This document shows positions 25,161 through 32,989 of a DNA stretch of 42,186 bases, one piece after another. Made by a program: the position numbers and the translations under genes. The notes beneath the pieces were generated by a model. That model was not told where the DNA came from. It saw only the letters and a program-made list of their open reading frames with translations, and ran no database searches. Source of the stretch: Verrucomicrobiota bacterium (lineage in GTDB: Bacteria; Verrucomicrobiota; Kiritimatiellia; Kiritimatiellales; Tichowtungiaceae); contig JASKKX010000007.1 in the NCBI GenBank assembly GCA_030153935.1, positions 1 through 42,186 on the forward strand, in the 5' to 3' direction. The stretch's first letter is position 1, and each line of letters begins with the position of its first letter.

Positions 25161-25732
25161 ATGGGCGCAGGCGGGTTCATTCCTCCGCATGGCGGGTATC
25201 AGCAGTTGCAGTTGTACCGCCGCTCGCTGGTGGTGTATCAGGCGACGCGCAAATTCTGCCGCGAGTTTTTCAACAAATATGACCGCACGATTGATCAGGT
25301 GGTGCGGCGGCCCGGAGCGGTAAACAAAATATCATTGAAGGCAGCAAGGCTTCTGGAACGTCCAAGGAAACGGAGATCAAGCTGACCAATGTGGCGCGGG
25401 CCAGTCTGGAGGAACTGCTGGAAGATTACCGCGATTTTATGCGCGATCGGGATAGTGCGGAGTGGGACAGGAATCACCGCTATGCCCGGCGGTTGAGCGA
25501 GTTGAACCGGAATCCGGACGAGGACTATGAAACCTTTTGTGCGGCGGTTGAAAACGAAGAGGTTGCGATCCGGGTGGATTCGATTGCGGGATTGATCAAG
25601 GTGACGAACTATCTGCTGGATCAGCAGATTCGCAGGCTGGGGCAGGATTTCTTTAAAGAAGGCGGGCTGCGCGAACGTATGACGCGCGCGCGGCTGGATG
25701 CGCGTGACGAACAGCGGAGACGAGGGAAATGA
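25161..25732 (+). pseudogene. Four-helix-bundle protein, frameshifted
   Basis: Member of the four-helix-bundle family related to the protein encoded in 23S rRNA intervening sequences; function not established. The 5' half reads HGGYQQLQLYRRSLVVYQATRKFCREFFNKYDRTIDQVV, then the expected RAARSGKQNIIEGSKASGTSKET continues in the next frame. One base is missing at the CGG run near 25309. The 3' half (VARASLEELLEDYRDFMRDRD...) runs in the second frame to the stop at 25730-25732. Without the frameshift the protein would be about 190 aa, the usual size for this subgroup. The gene is either recently broken or carries a sequencing error in a G/C-rich run. Confidence 0.75.
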
Positions 25733-26095
25733 CTGAAAAAGACGGAAACGACTGACTCCGAGCAGATTTTTGTCGTTCGATATCGTTTAAGTCGTTTGAT
25801 CGGAAAGCTGAAACTGCGGGTGCCTCAAGACAGGCAGGGATCGTTCAGCACAGAGATTTTCGAGCGCTGCCGGCGCAGCGAAGGCGTGTGTGAGCACGCT
25901 GGCCGAGAAGTCCATTCAGGGAGTCTCTGCCCCCAAAGTGAAGGCACCACTGGATCGCGGCGCATCACCGTCGACTGGATAATTTAAAAATCGCCCGCTG
26001 AATCTGCCCCGATATCGGTTTCCGAGGTCTGGAACCGCAGACACCGGCACGGCATAATTTTTCCCAATGGATGGAGTCGGCGGTTATTTTGCCGG
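25733..26095. other. Non-coding stretch
   Basis: About 360 bp between the four-helix-bundle pseudogene and the convergent phosphatidyltransferase gene. I see no gene. A single degraded half of the TTCCAA palindrome type (TTTTTCCCAATGGATGGA) lies near 26056-26073. Confidence 0.55.
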
Positions 26096-26659
26096 TTAAC
26101 GCCGCCGTTTGCGTATCGCATGAAAGACTGTGGGGATGTCCGGATACCATTCCGGAAGCGCCAGGGTGATCAGAATGCCTTCAAGCGCCGAGAGCGCCAG
26201 CAGGCCGAGCGCGATGCGGAAGAGCCAGGGCGTGATGCCGGCGAACAGAAGCCAGGCCCCGATTCCCAGGAAGGAGGTAGAGATTTTAGCGGTCCAGGCG
26301 TGATAAGAAGGAAATTTCCGGAATTTCAGAAAACTGATAATTCCGGACAGGCCGAGAAGCACCGGCACCGCAATGAAGAACGGGGCTTCGGCGTTCAGCA
26401 CGTCCGTCCAGATCAGCCACGCGCCGGCGATGGCGCAGAGGGCCATCAGCACATCGCCGAGGGTATCGAGCTGCGTCCCCAGCCGGGTCTGCTGATGCAG
26501 TTTGCGCGCAAGCAGGCCGTCGAGGAAATCGCTGATCAGCAACACGCCGAACAAAATGAGGAACCCGGTCGGTCGATTGAGAAAACCAATCAGTACCAAG
26601 GCCGGGGAAAGAATAATCCGCACCAGACTGATTTCATTCGGGAGAGTGATTTTTTTCAT
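26096..26659 (-). CDS. CDP-alcohol phosphatidyltransferase
   Basis: Integral membrane enzyme of 187 aa that transfers a phosphatidyl group from CDP-diacylglycerol to an alcohol. The full signature DxxDGxxARx8Gx3Dx3D is present: Asp44, Asp47-Gly48, Ala51-Arg52, Gly61, Asp65 and Asp69. About six hydrophobic segments follow the usual pattern. The family includes phosphatidylglycerophosphate synthase (PgsA) and cardiolipin synthase; the N-terminal LPNEISLVRI resembles PgsA-like proteins, but the acceptor alcohol cannot be told. ATG 26659 is chosen by homology; an upstream GTG (26713) would add 18 residues. Confidence 0.87.
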   Translation of the reverse strand: MKKITLPNEISLVRIILSPALVLIGFLNRPTGFLILFGVLLISDFLDGLLARKLHQQTRLGTQLDTLGDVLMALCAIAGAWLIWTDVLNAEAPFFIAVPVLLGLSGIISFLKFRKFPSYHAWTAKISTSFLGIGAWLLFAGITPWLFRIALGLLALSALEGILITLALPEWYPDIPTVFHAIRKRRR

Positions 26660-26880
26660 TATATCTTTTCGGCTGTCTGGCGGGATTATAAATAATACAC
26701 CGTAAATTCCCACTTATTTAAACAGAGGCATTATATATTATATATATTTATTTGCTTCCTCCCGGCATTGCCCGGCGCAGCAGACCGTTATGAAAAACCA
26801 AGATCGCGACCGGTAAAACACCGGGCGTGATCACGGGGTCTTTTCTCATCTCTGATTTGCAAAAGGGTGAGAACCCCGAA

Positions 26881-28287
26881 TTATATTACAGTCCCGGCAT
26901 TCCGTTCGACGAACTTGCCATACCCCGCTTCACCCAACCACACATCATCCATAACAAGGGTCCGGCCGCGCACCATAACCCGTTTGGGCCAGCCGGTTAC
27001 CTCCATCTCCTCGTAGATATTGTAATCGACATTCATATGATGTGTTCCGGCAGAGATAACATGTTTCTGATTCGGATCAAACAAGACAAGATCCGCATCC
27101 GCACCAATGGAAATGCTTCCTTTTTGCGGATACAACCCGAATATTCTGGCGGGATTTGTTGAAATGATCTCAACAAATCGTTCCGGGGAAATTTTTCCGC
27201 TGTTGACGCCATGATGCCACACAACAGGGAACCTGTCTTCAATGCCGGGCATTCCATTGGGAACTTTACTCCAATTGCCCTTACCGAGTTCTTTTCCTGC
27301 AGGACGTCCGTTTTTTCCTCCTTCAAACCAAAAAGGACAGTGGTCCGTTGCAATGGTCTGCAGAGTCCCGTCACAGACAGCTTCCCATACGGCGGCTTTG
27401 TCTGTTTCTGTTTTCGGCGGAGGGGAACAGATATATTTCGCCCCTTCAAATCCGCCGCGGGCAATGTCATCTTCTGTACAGAACATATATTGCGTGCAGG
27501 TTTCTCCCATTACCGGCAGCCCTTTTCGTCTCCCTTCCCGGAGCGCTTTTACAGCTCCTTCGGCGGATATATGAACAATGTACAGAGGCGCCCCTGTCAC
27601 GTCACAGAAGGAAACCGCACGATTGGTTGCTTCTGACTCAACAGCTGCAGAATGCGCAATGCTGTGATACTTCATGCCGGTTTTCCCTTCTGACATCAGT
27701 CGTTCAGTAAGATAAGAAATGGCATCGCCGTTTTCAGCATGCACCAGGGTCAGCATTCCCTGGCTTTTCGCCTTGTCCATCACCTTCAGAAAACCTGTAT
27801 CATCCACCTGATAGACATTTTTATACGCCATGAACAGCTTCAGACTGGAAACGCCTTCTTCGAGCAGTAAGGGAATTTCTTCAATGGTTTTATCACTTGG
27901 ATCAGTCACTGCAATATGAAAGCCATAGTCAATACAGGCTTTATCAGCCGCTTTTTGCTTCCAGGTTTTTATTCCATTCAAAAGAGTATTCCCCTTCGAT
28001 TGAAGCGAAAAATCAATATGGAAAGTGGTTCCGCCAAAAGCTGCCGCCCGCTGACCCGTAAAAAAGTCATCGGATGAAACTGTTCCGCCGAAGGGCATCT
28101 CAAGATGTGTATGCGGATCGATGCCGCCCGGCATAATATATAATCCAGACGCATCGATTATTTCATCAGCACTTCCCGCAGGGAGATCCTTGCCGATCAG
28201 AGTGATCGTTCCGTCATCTATCCGCAGATCTGCATAATATGATTCACCTGCTGTAATAATAAACCCATGTTGTATTAATGTTTTCAT
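26881..28287 (-). CDS. hydA: Dihydropyrimidinase / hydantoinase
   Basis: Zinc amidohydrolase that opens 5,6-dihydrouracil or dihydrothymine to the N-carbamoyl beta-amino acid. The 468 aa show GGIDPHTHLEMPF with metal His59 and His61, the carbamylated Lys150 in SSLKLFMAYK, VHAENGD, YIVHISAEGAV and the catalytic Asp in IATDHCPF. SPPPKTETDK and GNWSKVPNGMPGIEDRFPV fit true dihydropyrimidinases better than allantoinase. ATG 28287 has GGAAG upstream. It lies 125 bp after preA on the same strand, giving the first two steps of reductive pyrimidine breakdown together. Confidence 0.92.
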   Translation of the reverse strand: MKTLIQHGFIITAGESYYADLRIDDGTITLIGKDLPAGSADEIIDASGLYIMPGGIDPHTHLEMPFGGTVSSDDFFTGQRAAAFGGTTFHIDFSLQSKGNTLLNGIKTWKQKAADKACIDYGFHIAVTDPSDKTIEEIPLLLEEGVSSLKLFMAYKNVYQVDDTGFLKVMDKAKSQGMLTLVHAENGDAISYLTERLMSEGKTGMKYHSIAHSAAVESEATNRAVSFCDVTGAPLYIVHISAEGAVKALREGRRKGLPVMGETCTQYMFCTEDDIARGGFEGAKYICSPPPKTETDKAAVWEAVCDGTLQTIATDHCPFWFEGGKNGRPAGKELGKGNWSKVPNGMPGIEDRFPVVWHHGVNSGKISPERFVEIISTNPARIFGLYPQKGSISIGADADLVLFDPNQKHVISAGTHHMNVDYNIYEEMEVTGWPKRVMVRGRTLVMDDVWLGEAGYGKFVERNAGTVI

Positions 28288-28412
28288 AAACAATTCTTCC
28301 GCGCCCGCATTATATCAACGGCCATCTCAACACATGATTTTTATACTGTATTGGCCCTTTTGACTCGGGGATATTTTAATATAATTAACTGAAACTGCTA
28401 ACATTCCATAGC

Positions 28413-29636
28413 TTATAATTTTGTGCCGGCCGGCAATTCTTCCATCGTAATGGCTCCGACAGGACAGACATGACTGCAAAGAGAACATCCATCACATAAA
28501 TTGACATCACACGCAACCGTCTTTCCGGTTTTAATGATGGACTGATATCCTCCATCTCTGCATGCAACAAAGCAGGCTCCGCAGCCAATGCAGGTTTCCC
28601 CGTTGATAACGGGAATCATGAAATATTTTTTATCCAGCGCTTCGTACGTGGTAATGCGTTCAAGGGCCTTGCCGATCACGCCGGCAACGGTTCTCTGGTG
28701 TGTTGTCAGGTAATGCCGAGTGTTTTTTAATAAACCGGTAATGATATCGAATCCTCTCAGCATGACTTCAGTGCATACCTGAACCGAACAGGCTCCTACA
28801 GCCAGATATTCCACCGCATCCGACCATTTTGCGATACCGCCCATTCCCATGACAGGAACCTCTACGGCTTTGCAGATCTGAGCCACAGCCCGAAGCCCGA
28901 TCGGTTTCACCGCCGGTCCGGAATAGCCACCGAAAGTTGAGAAACCTTTTACAGCAGGAAGAGGGGTCAGTGTTTCCAAATCAATCCCTGTAAGAGATTC
29001 AACGGTGTTGATAGCAGCCAACGCATCCGCCCCGCCGGCAACCGCCGCTTTGGCGATTACCGCAATATCCGTTACGTTTGGAGTAAGCTTCACAATCACC
29101 GGGATAGATGTTACCTCTTTTACCCATTGGGTGATTTCCCGGGTGATGTCCGGATGCTGACCAATCGATGCCCCGCCCCCTTTTTCCGGCATACCATGCG
29201 GGCAGGAGAAATTGAGCTCCAGAGCCTGCGCCCCGCAGGCTTCCATCTTAACAGCGAGATCCTGCCAGGCAGACCTGTTTCTATCTCCCATAATGCTGGC
29301 AATCAATACTTTGTCGGGAAATATCCGGCGAAGCATTCCAATCCCTTGTTCCCAGTAGCTGACTGGACGTCTGCTGGTCAATTCGATATTTTCGAATCCG
29401 ACAAGATTGTGTTTGGAACGCCCGGAACGAATCGCATTAAAACGAGGACTTACATCGTGTATTTCCATCTCATCGGGAACAATCGTTTTGGTAACCACAC
29501 CGGCCCATCCCTGCTGCAAGGCTCGTTCTATCATGGAAATACTGGCTGTCGGAGGTGCCGATGCCAGAACAAACGGGTTTTCCAAAGGAACACCGACGAT
29601 TTCCGTTGCCATGATTTCGTGTGCTTTTCTTTTCAT
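28413..29636 (-). CDS. preA: NAD-dependent dihydropyrimidine dehydrogenase subunit PreA
   Basis: Reduces uracil or thymine to the 5,6-dihydro forms. The 407-aa FMN barrel resembles dihydroorotate dehydrogenase: NPFVLASAPPTAS, ELNFSCPHGMPEKGGGASIGQ, PVIVKLTPNVTDI, GGADALAAINT, GGYSGPAVKPIGLRAV, and the phosphate-binding VMGMGGIAKW. The C-terminus carries two 4Fe-4S motifs, CIGCGACFVAC and CDGCSLCSHVCP. ATG 29636 is chosen because AAGGGGACC precedes it. The flavin partner PreT is not adjacent, so it may be elsewhere, or PreA may take electrons from another donor. It forms an apparent operon with hydA. Confidence 0.93.
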   Translation of the reverse strand: MKRKAHEIMATEIVGVPLENPFVLASAPPTASISMIERALQQGWAGVVTKTIVPDEMEIHDVSPRFNAIRSGRSKHNLVGFENIELTSRRPVSYWEQGIGMLRRIFPDKVLIASIMGDRNRSAWQDLAVKMEACGAQALELNFSCPHGMPEKGGGASIGQHPDITREITQWVKEVTSIPVIVKLTPNVTDIAVIAKAAVAGGADALAAINTVESLTGIDLETLTPLPAVKGFSTFGGYSGPAVKPIGLRAVAQICKAVEVPVMGMGGIAKWSDAVEYLAVGACSVQVCTEVMLRGFDIITGLLKNTRHYLTTHQRTVAGVIGKALERITTYEALDKKYFMIPVINGETCIGCGACFVACRDGGYQSIIKTGKTVACDVNLCDGCSLCSHVCPVGAITMEELPAGTKL

Positions 29637-29734
29637 CAAGGTCCCCTTCTTCTTTCCAAACGACTGTTTCGATCCATTAAGCATATTTTTTTAATATATT
29701 GCCCACCGTTCCGGATATGGCGGGTCAACTCCAA

Positions 29735-29758
29735 GGGAACCCCGGTTCCCGTTTTTTT
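29735..29758 (+). terminator. Terminator-like hairpin facing rnr, no gene before it
   Basis: GGGAAC (29735-29740), loop CCCG, GTTCCC (29745-29750), then G and seven T. It is oriented for plus-strand transcripts, but the upstream genes are on the minus strand. It could be a leftover of a lost gene, or stop antisense reading out of preA. Confidence 0.6.
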
Positions 29759-29978
29759 CAAGCTGCACAATCAGAATATTTCTATACAAATTCCCTCTCT
29801 CGAAATTGATCATGAACTGTAAAACCGATCAGACTGTCTGCCCTTATTTTTTGCGCGTTCTTTTCTCCACGTCTACAAATAAGATGACATCATTAGAAAA
29901 CAGTAACATCCCTTTTTGGGACGCACAGGCCCCGATTGATCAGATCTTCCGGGGAAAGAGACTCCATAATCAGAAATT

Positions 29979-30068
29979 AGAGCCTGTCCCCAAAAGACGG
30001 GTTTTCTCCGGCGGCCTCGATTCGGACCTTTCCGCAGTGTCCTCAGTGGGCACGGGCGAGGTGATCGG
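29979..30068 (-). repeat. Dispersed IS-end-like repeat, copy B
   Basis: Complement matches 3695-3776 almost throughout. Its outer end AGAGCCTGTCCCCAAAA also matches the edge of the transposase remnant at 37637. It is probably a solo insertion-sequence end left by deletion. Confidence 0.7.
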
Positions 30069-30342
30069 ACCGGTGGAAAACGAATCCTGCCGTTTGGTGC
30101 CCTTTACGGACACACTTCTGTCTTTGAGGGGGTCGTCCGGGTCGGGTTACGCGGCGGCGGCGAGTCCGGTTTTGGTCAGGATGCGATCGGCTTCAATGAG
30201 AACTGCGCGAACCTCCGGATCATCTTTTGCACCGAAACGCAGGGAAGTGCTGGACGAAACTCGGGTTGAAAGTGGATGATGACCGCGTGCTTTCCTTTCT
30301 TTGCTGCGGGGACGGGGCCTGATTAGGATTGCTTCATTGCAC

Positions 30343-30358
30343 AGAGCGGTTAAGCTCT
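30343..30358 (+). promoter_or_regulatory. Small hairpin at the rnr translation start
   Basis: AGAGC (30343-30347) pairs with GCTCT (30354-30358) around GGTTAA. It ends 4 bases before the rnr ATG and occupies the place where a Shine-Dalgarno would be; none is visible. Confidence 0.35.
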
Positions 30359-30362
30359 TTAC

Positions 30363-32642
30363 ATGACAAAACCAACGCTTGAACAGCGCATTTTAGACCA
30401 TCTGAATAAACCCAAGTATCAACCGCTCCGCCGTCCCGAACTCGCCAAAGTGCTCCACCTGCACGATACCGAACGCAACAAACTGCGGGCGGCGCTTCTT
30501 GACCTCGAAAAGCAGGGAAAGGTTGTCTGCCTGCGCAAAAACCGCTGGGCTCCGGCAGACGGCAAACGCTCATTACCGGTGATCAGCGGCATTGTGCGTG
30601 TAATGGAAAAAGGCTTCGCGATCTTTAAATCAGACGACGGGAAGCAGGAGGCGTACATCGCCCGTGACAATCTGAAATGCGCACTTCACGAAGACCGCGT
30701 CTCAATTGAACTGCTCCCCACGGCCAGACGCGCGGCCCCGGGAAAAAGATTTGAACATCAGCTGACCGAAGGACGTGTGGTTGAGGTGATCGAGCGAAAA
30801 AACAGCGAAGTGGTCGGCCTGCTGCGCCGCAGCCCTTACTACGCCTATGTCGTTCCCGACAATCTGCGTCTCGGACAGGACATTCGCATTGCCGAATGGG
30901 AGCCCGGTCTTGAAGAGACTGCTGAAAACCATAAAGTGGTCGTCAAGCTGAATGACTGGACCGATCCCTTTAAGCCGCTTTTCGGAATGGTCATCGAAGA
31001 TCTCGGGGATCGCGACGACCCGAACGTTGAAATGCAATGTATTCTGCGAACCCACGGGTTCCGCCAGAATTTTCCGGAAGCAGTGCTCGCCGCGGCGGAA
31101 AAAATGCCGCACGAACTGCGCCCGGAAGATTATGAAAACCGCCGCGATCTGCGTGAAAGCCATTTCACCTTCACCATCGACCCGGAGACCGCCCGCGATT
31201 TCGACGACGCGGTGTCGCTGGAAAAAATTTCCAATGGCTGGAAACTTTCTGTGCACATTGCGGACGTGGCGCACTTTGTGCGGAAAAACTCAGTGATCGA
31301 TAAAGAAGCACTGCACCGCGGCAACAGTATTTATCTCGTGGACCGCGTTGTGATGATGCTGCCGACGGAACTGACCACCCGGATCTGCAGTCTCAATCCG
31401 CACGTGGACCGCCTCGCGCACACCGTTGAAATTTTTCTGGATGAGAAGGGGGAAATGACCGGAGCCGAAAGCTTCCGCTCTATCATCCATTCCGATGCAC
31501 GGCTGACCTATGAACAGGCTCACGCCGTGTTTGAGGGCAAACCGGACCACGGCGTTCCGCCGCAGGTCGTCGCTGTACTCAGCGATCTGCTGCCTCTCAC
31601 TCGGATGATCCGCGCGCGGCGGATGGCTGCCGGGTCGCTTGAAATCAATACTCCGCAGATCAAATGCCTGCTCGGACCCGATGGACAGGTTGCCTCCATT
31701 AAAAAAGGGGAGGCCAAAGAGGCATATCATTTGATCGAAGAATGCATGCTGCTGGCAAACGTTGCCGTTGCACGCAAACTCAAGGAAGCCGAATGGCCGG
31801 CAATCCATCGCATTCATGAAGAGCCGGATGAAGACCAGTGGGCGCAGATGGGCATGGAACTCCAGGCGCTCGGCATCAATGCCCTGCCGAAAAACCGCAA
31901 TGACATCAATGCCGTGATGGACAAGATCGCCGGCACCCCGCTGGAATACACCGGCAGCCTCGCTGTCCTGCGCAACCTTAAACGGGCCGGCTATTCCGCC
32001 GAAGCCTCCGGGCATTTCGGCCTCGCCTTTGAGGACTACGTTCACTTTACCTCGCCGATCCGCCGCTATCCCGATCTCGTTATTCACCGCCTGCTCGGCG
32101 CGCTGGAAGAAAAAAAGAAAAAGCCCTATCGTGAAAACGATATTGAAGCGATTGCCGCGCAATGCACCCGCACGGAAACCGAAGCCGATGCAGCCGAAAA
32201 AGAGAGTATCGACCTGCGCCGCTGCGAGTATTACAGCAAGCTGCTGCAAAAAGGCGAAACCGGTCCCTATTCCGGATGCATCATTAAAATTCTCGGCAAA
32301 GGCTTCATTGTGGAACTGACCGATACGATCCAGCGCGGACTGGTACCCTTCGCGTCCATCACCGACGACCGCTACGAGCTGAACAGTTCAAAAACCCGCG
32401 CAACCGGGCAGCGAAACCACAAAACGTTTACCGTCGGCGATCCAATCGAGGTCGAGCTGGTTAACGTCGATATGGCCCGCAAATTCATCGATTTTCAAAT
32501 CGCAGGACAAAAAGCGGCGGCGTCATTCACGACCGGCAAAAAAGGCGGTCCGCCGCGCAGTAAAAAGAAAAAAGTGAACGTGTCGATGACCGGAGGACGT
32601 CCGCAAGGCGGCAAACTGCCGAAACGCCGCAAGCGGAAATAA
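30363..32642 (+). CDS. rnr: Ribonuclease R
   Basis: Processive 3'-5' exoribonuclease that degrades structured RNA. The 759 aa have the family layout: N-terminal winged-helix and cold-shock domains (about 1-230), the RNB catalytic domain with its acid cluster TIDPETARDFDDAVSLE (about 274-290), ADVAHFVR, RGNSIYLVDRVVMMLP and HFTSPIRRYPDLVIHR (about 560), then an S1 domain (about 630-710). A Lys/Arg-rich tail (KKGGPPRSKKKK...KRRKRK) ends the protein, as in RNase R rather than RNase II. ATG 30363 is the first start of the domain. It stands alone, about 350 bp ahead of mutS. Confidence 0.95.
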   Translation: MTKPTLEQRILDHLNKPKYQPLRRPELAKVLHLHDTERNKLRAALLDLEKQGKVVCLRKNRWAPADGKRSLPVISGIVRVMEKGFAIFKSDDGKQEAYIARDNLKCALHEDRVSIELLPTARRAAPGKRFEHQLTEGRVVEVIERKNSEVVGLLRRSPYYAYVVPDNLRLGQDIRIAEWEPGLEETAENHKVVVKLNDWTDPFKPLFGMVIEDLGDRDDPNVEMQCILRTHGFRQNFPEAVLAAAEKMPHELRPEDYENRRDLRESHFTFTIDPETARDFDDAVSLEKISNGWKLSVHIADVAHFVRKNSVIDKEALHRGNSIYLVDRVVMMLPTELTTRICSLNPHVDRLAHTVEIFLDEKGEMTGAESFRSIIHSDARLTYEQAHAVFEGKPDHGVPPQVVAVLSDLLPLTRMIRARRMAAGSLEINTPQIKCLLGPDGQVASIKKGEAKEAYHLIEECMLLANVAVARKLKEAEWPAIHRIHEEPDEDQWAQMGMELQALGINALPKNRNDINAVMDKIAGTPLEYTGSLAVLRNLKRAGYSAEASGHFGLAFEDYVHFTSPIRRYPDLVIHRLLGALEEKKKKPYRENDIEAIAAQCTRTETEADAAEKESIDLRRCEYYSKLLQKGETGPYSGCIIKILGKGFIVELTDTIQRGLVPFASITDDRYELNSSKTRATGQRNHKTFTVGDPIEVELVNVDMARKFIDFQIAGQKAAASFTTGKKGGPPRSKKKKVNVSMTGGRPQGGKLPKRRKRK

Positions 32643-32989
32643 TTTTTTAAAGCCGTTTTCGTCAGAGTGACTCATGCCGCAACCTTATCATTCCCTGGTT
32701 TGTCGGGGTCCCGAAGTGGACCGGGAATGGCCGGCAGCACTTCGAACACGAAAAGCCGATTGAGCCACCCGTGATGAGCCGCTTCCGCCAACGAATCGGT
32801 ATCGCCTTAAAGGAGTCGATAAAAAAACAATTAAGCGGTGTCGGATATCAAGGTCGGCTCCGCCGGAAACGGTAATTGCGCGAAACGCGGTAAAGCCACA
32901 CACAGAACCCCGGCTTTTGCCGGATTTTCCCAATCATTGGAAAAAAATCTCCAGACTTTGGAAAAGGGCTCTGTTAACCTGTACGGTCT
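32643..32989. other. rnr-mutS intergenic region
   Basis: About 350 bp with no convincing gene. A loose inverted repeat CATTCCC/GGGAATGG lies near 32688-32730. The palindrome pair at 32924-32967 sits about 25-65 bp before the mutS start. No terminator for rnr was seen. Confidence 0.55.
32924..32967. repeat. Paired palindromic repeat just before mutS
   Basis: ATTTTCCCAATCATTGGAAA is followed by TCTCCAGACTTTGGAAAAG, centres about 22 bp apart. It matches the minus-strand reading of 3964-4004 in arm sequence and spacing. Its place in the mutS leader could affect expression (inference). Confidence 0.7.

Larger units (their letters stand above)
29685..30362. other. Non-coding stretch between preA and rnr
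   Basis: About 680 bp between divergent genes. It holds a hairpin with a T-run (29735-29758), copy B of the dispersed repeat (29979-30068) and a small hairpin at the rnr start. A plus-strand frame across the repeat has no homology or ribosome site, and I regard it as chance. Confidence 0.6.

Noticed and set aside
29806-30279. A 157-codon plus-strand frame before rnr
   Set aside because: It runs through copy B of the dispersed repeat in the wrong strand for any transposase homology and has no ribosome site.
31225-31248. TTTCCAATGGCTGGAAA palindrome in rnr as a further repeat copy
   Set aside because: Single, not paired, and it encodes residues expected in the RNase R domain; probably chance.
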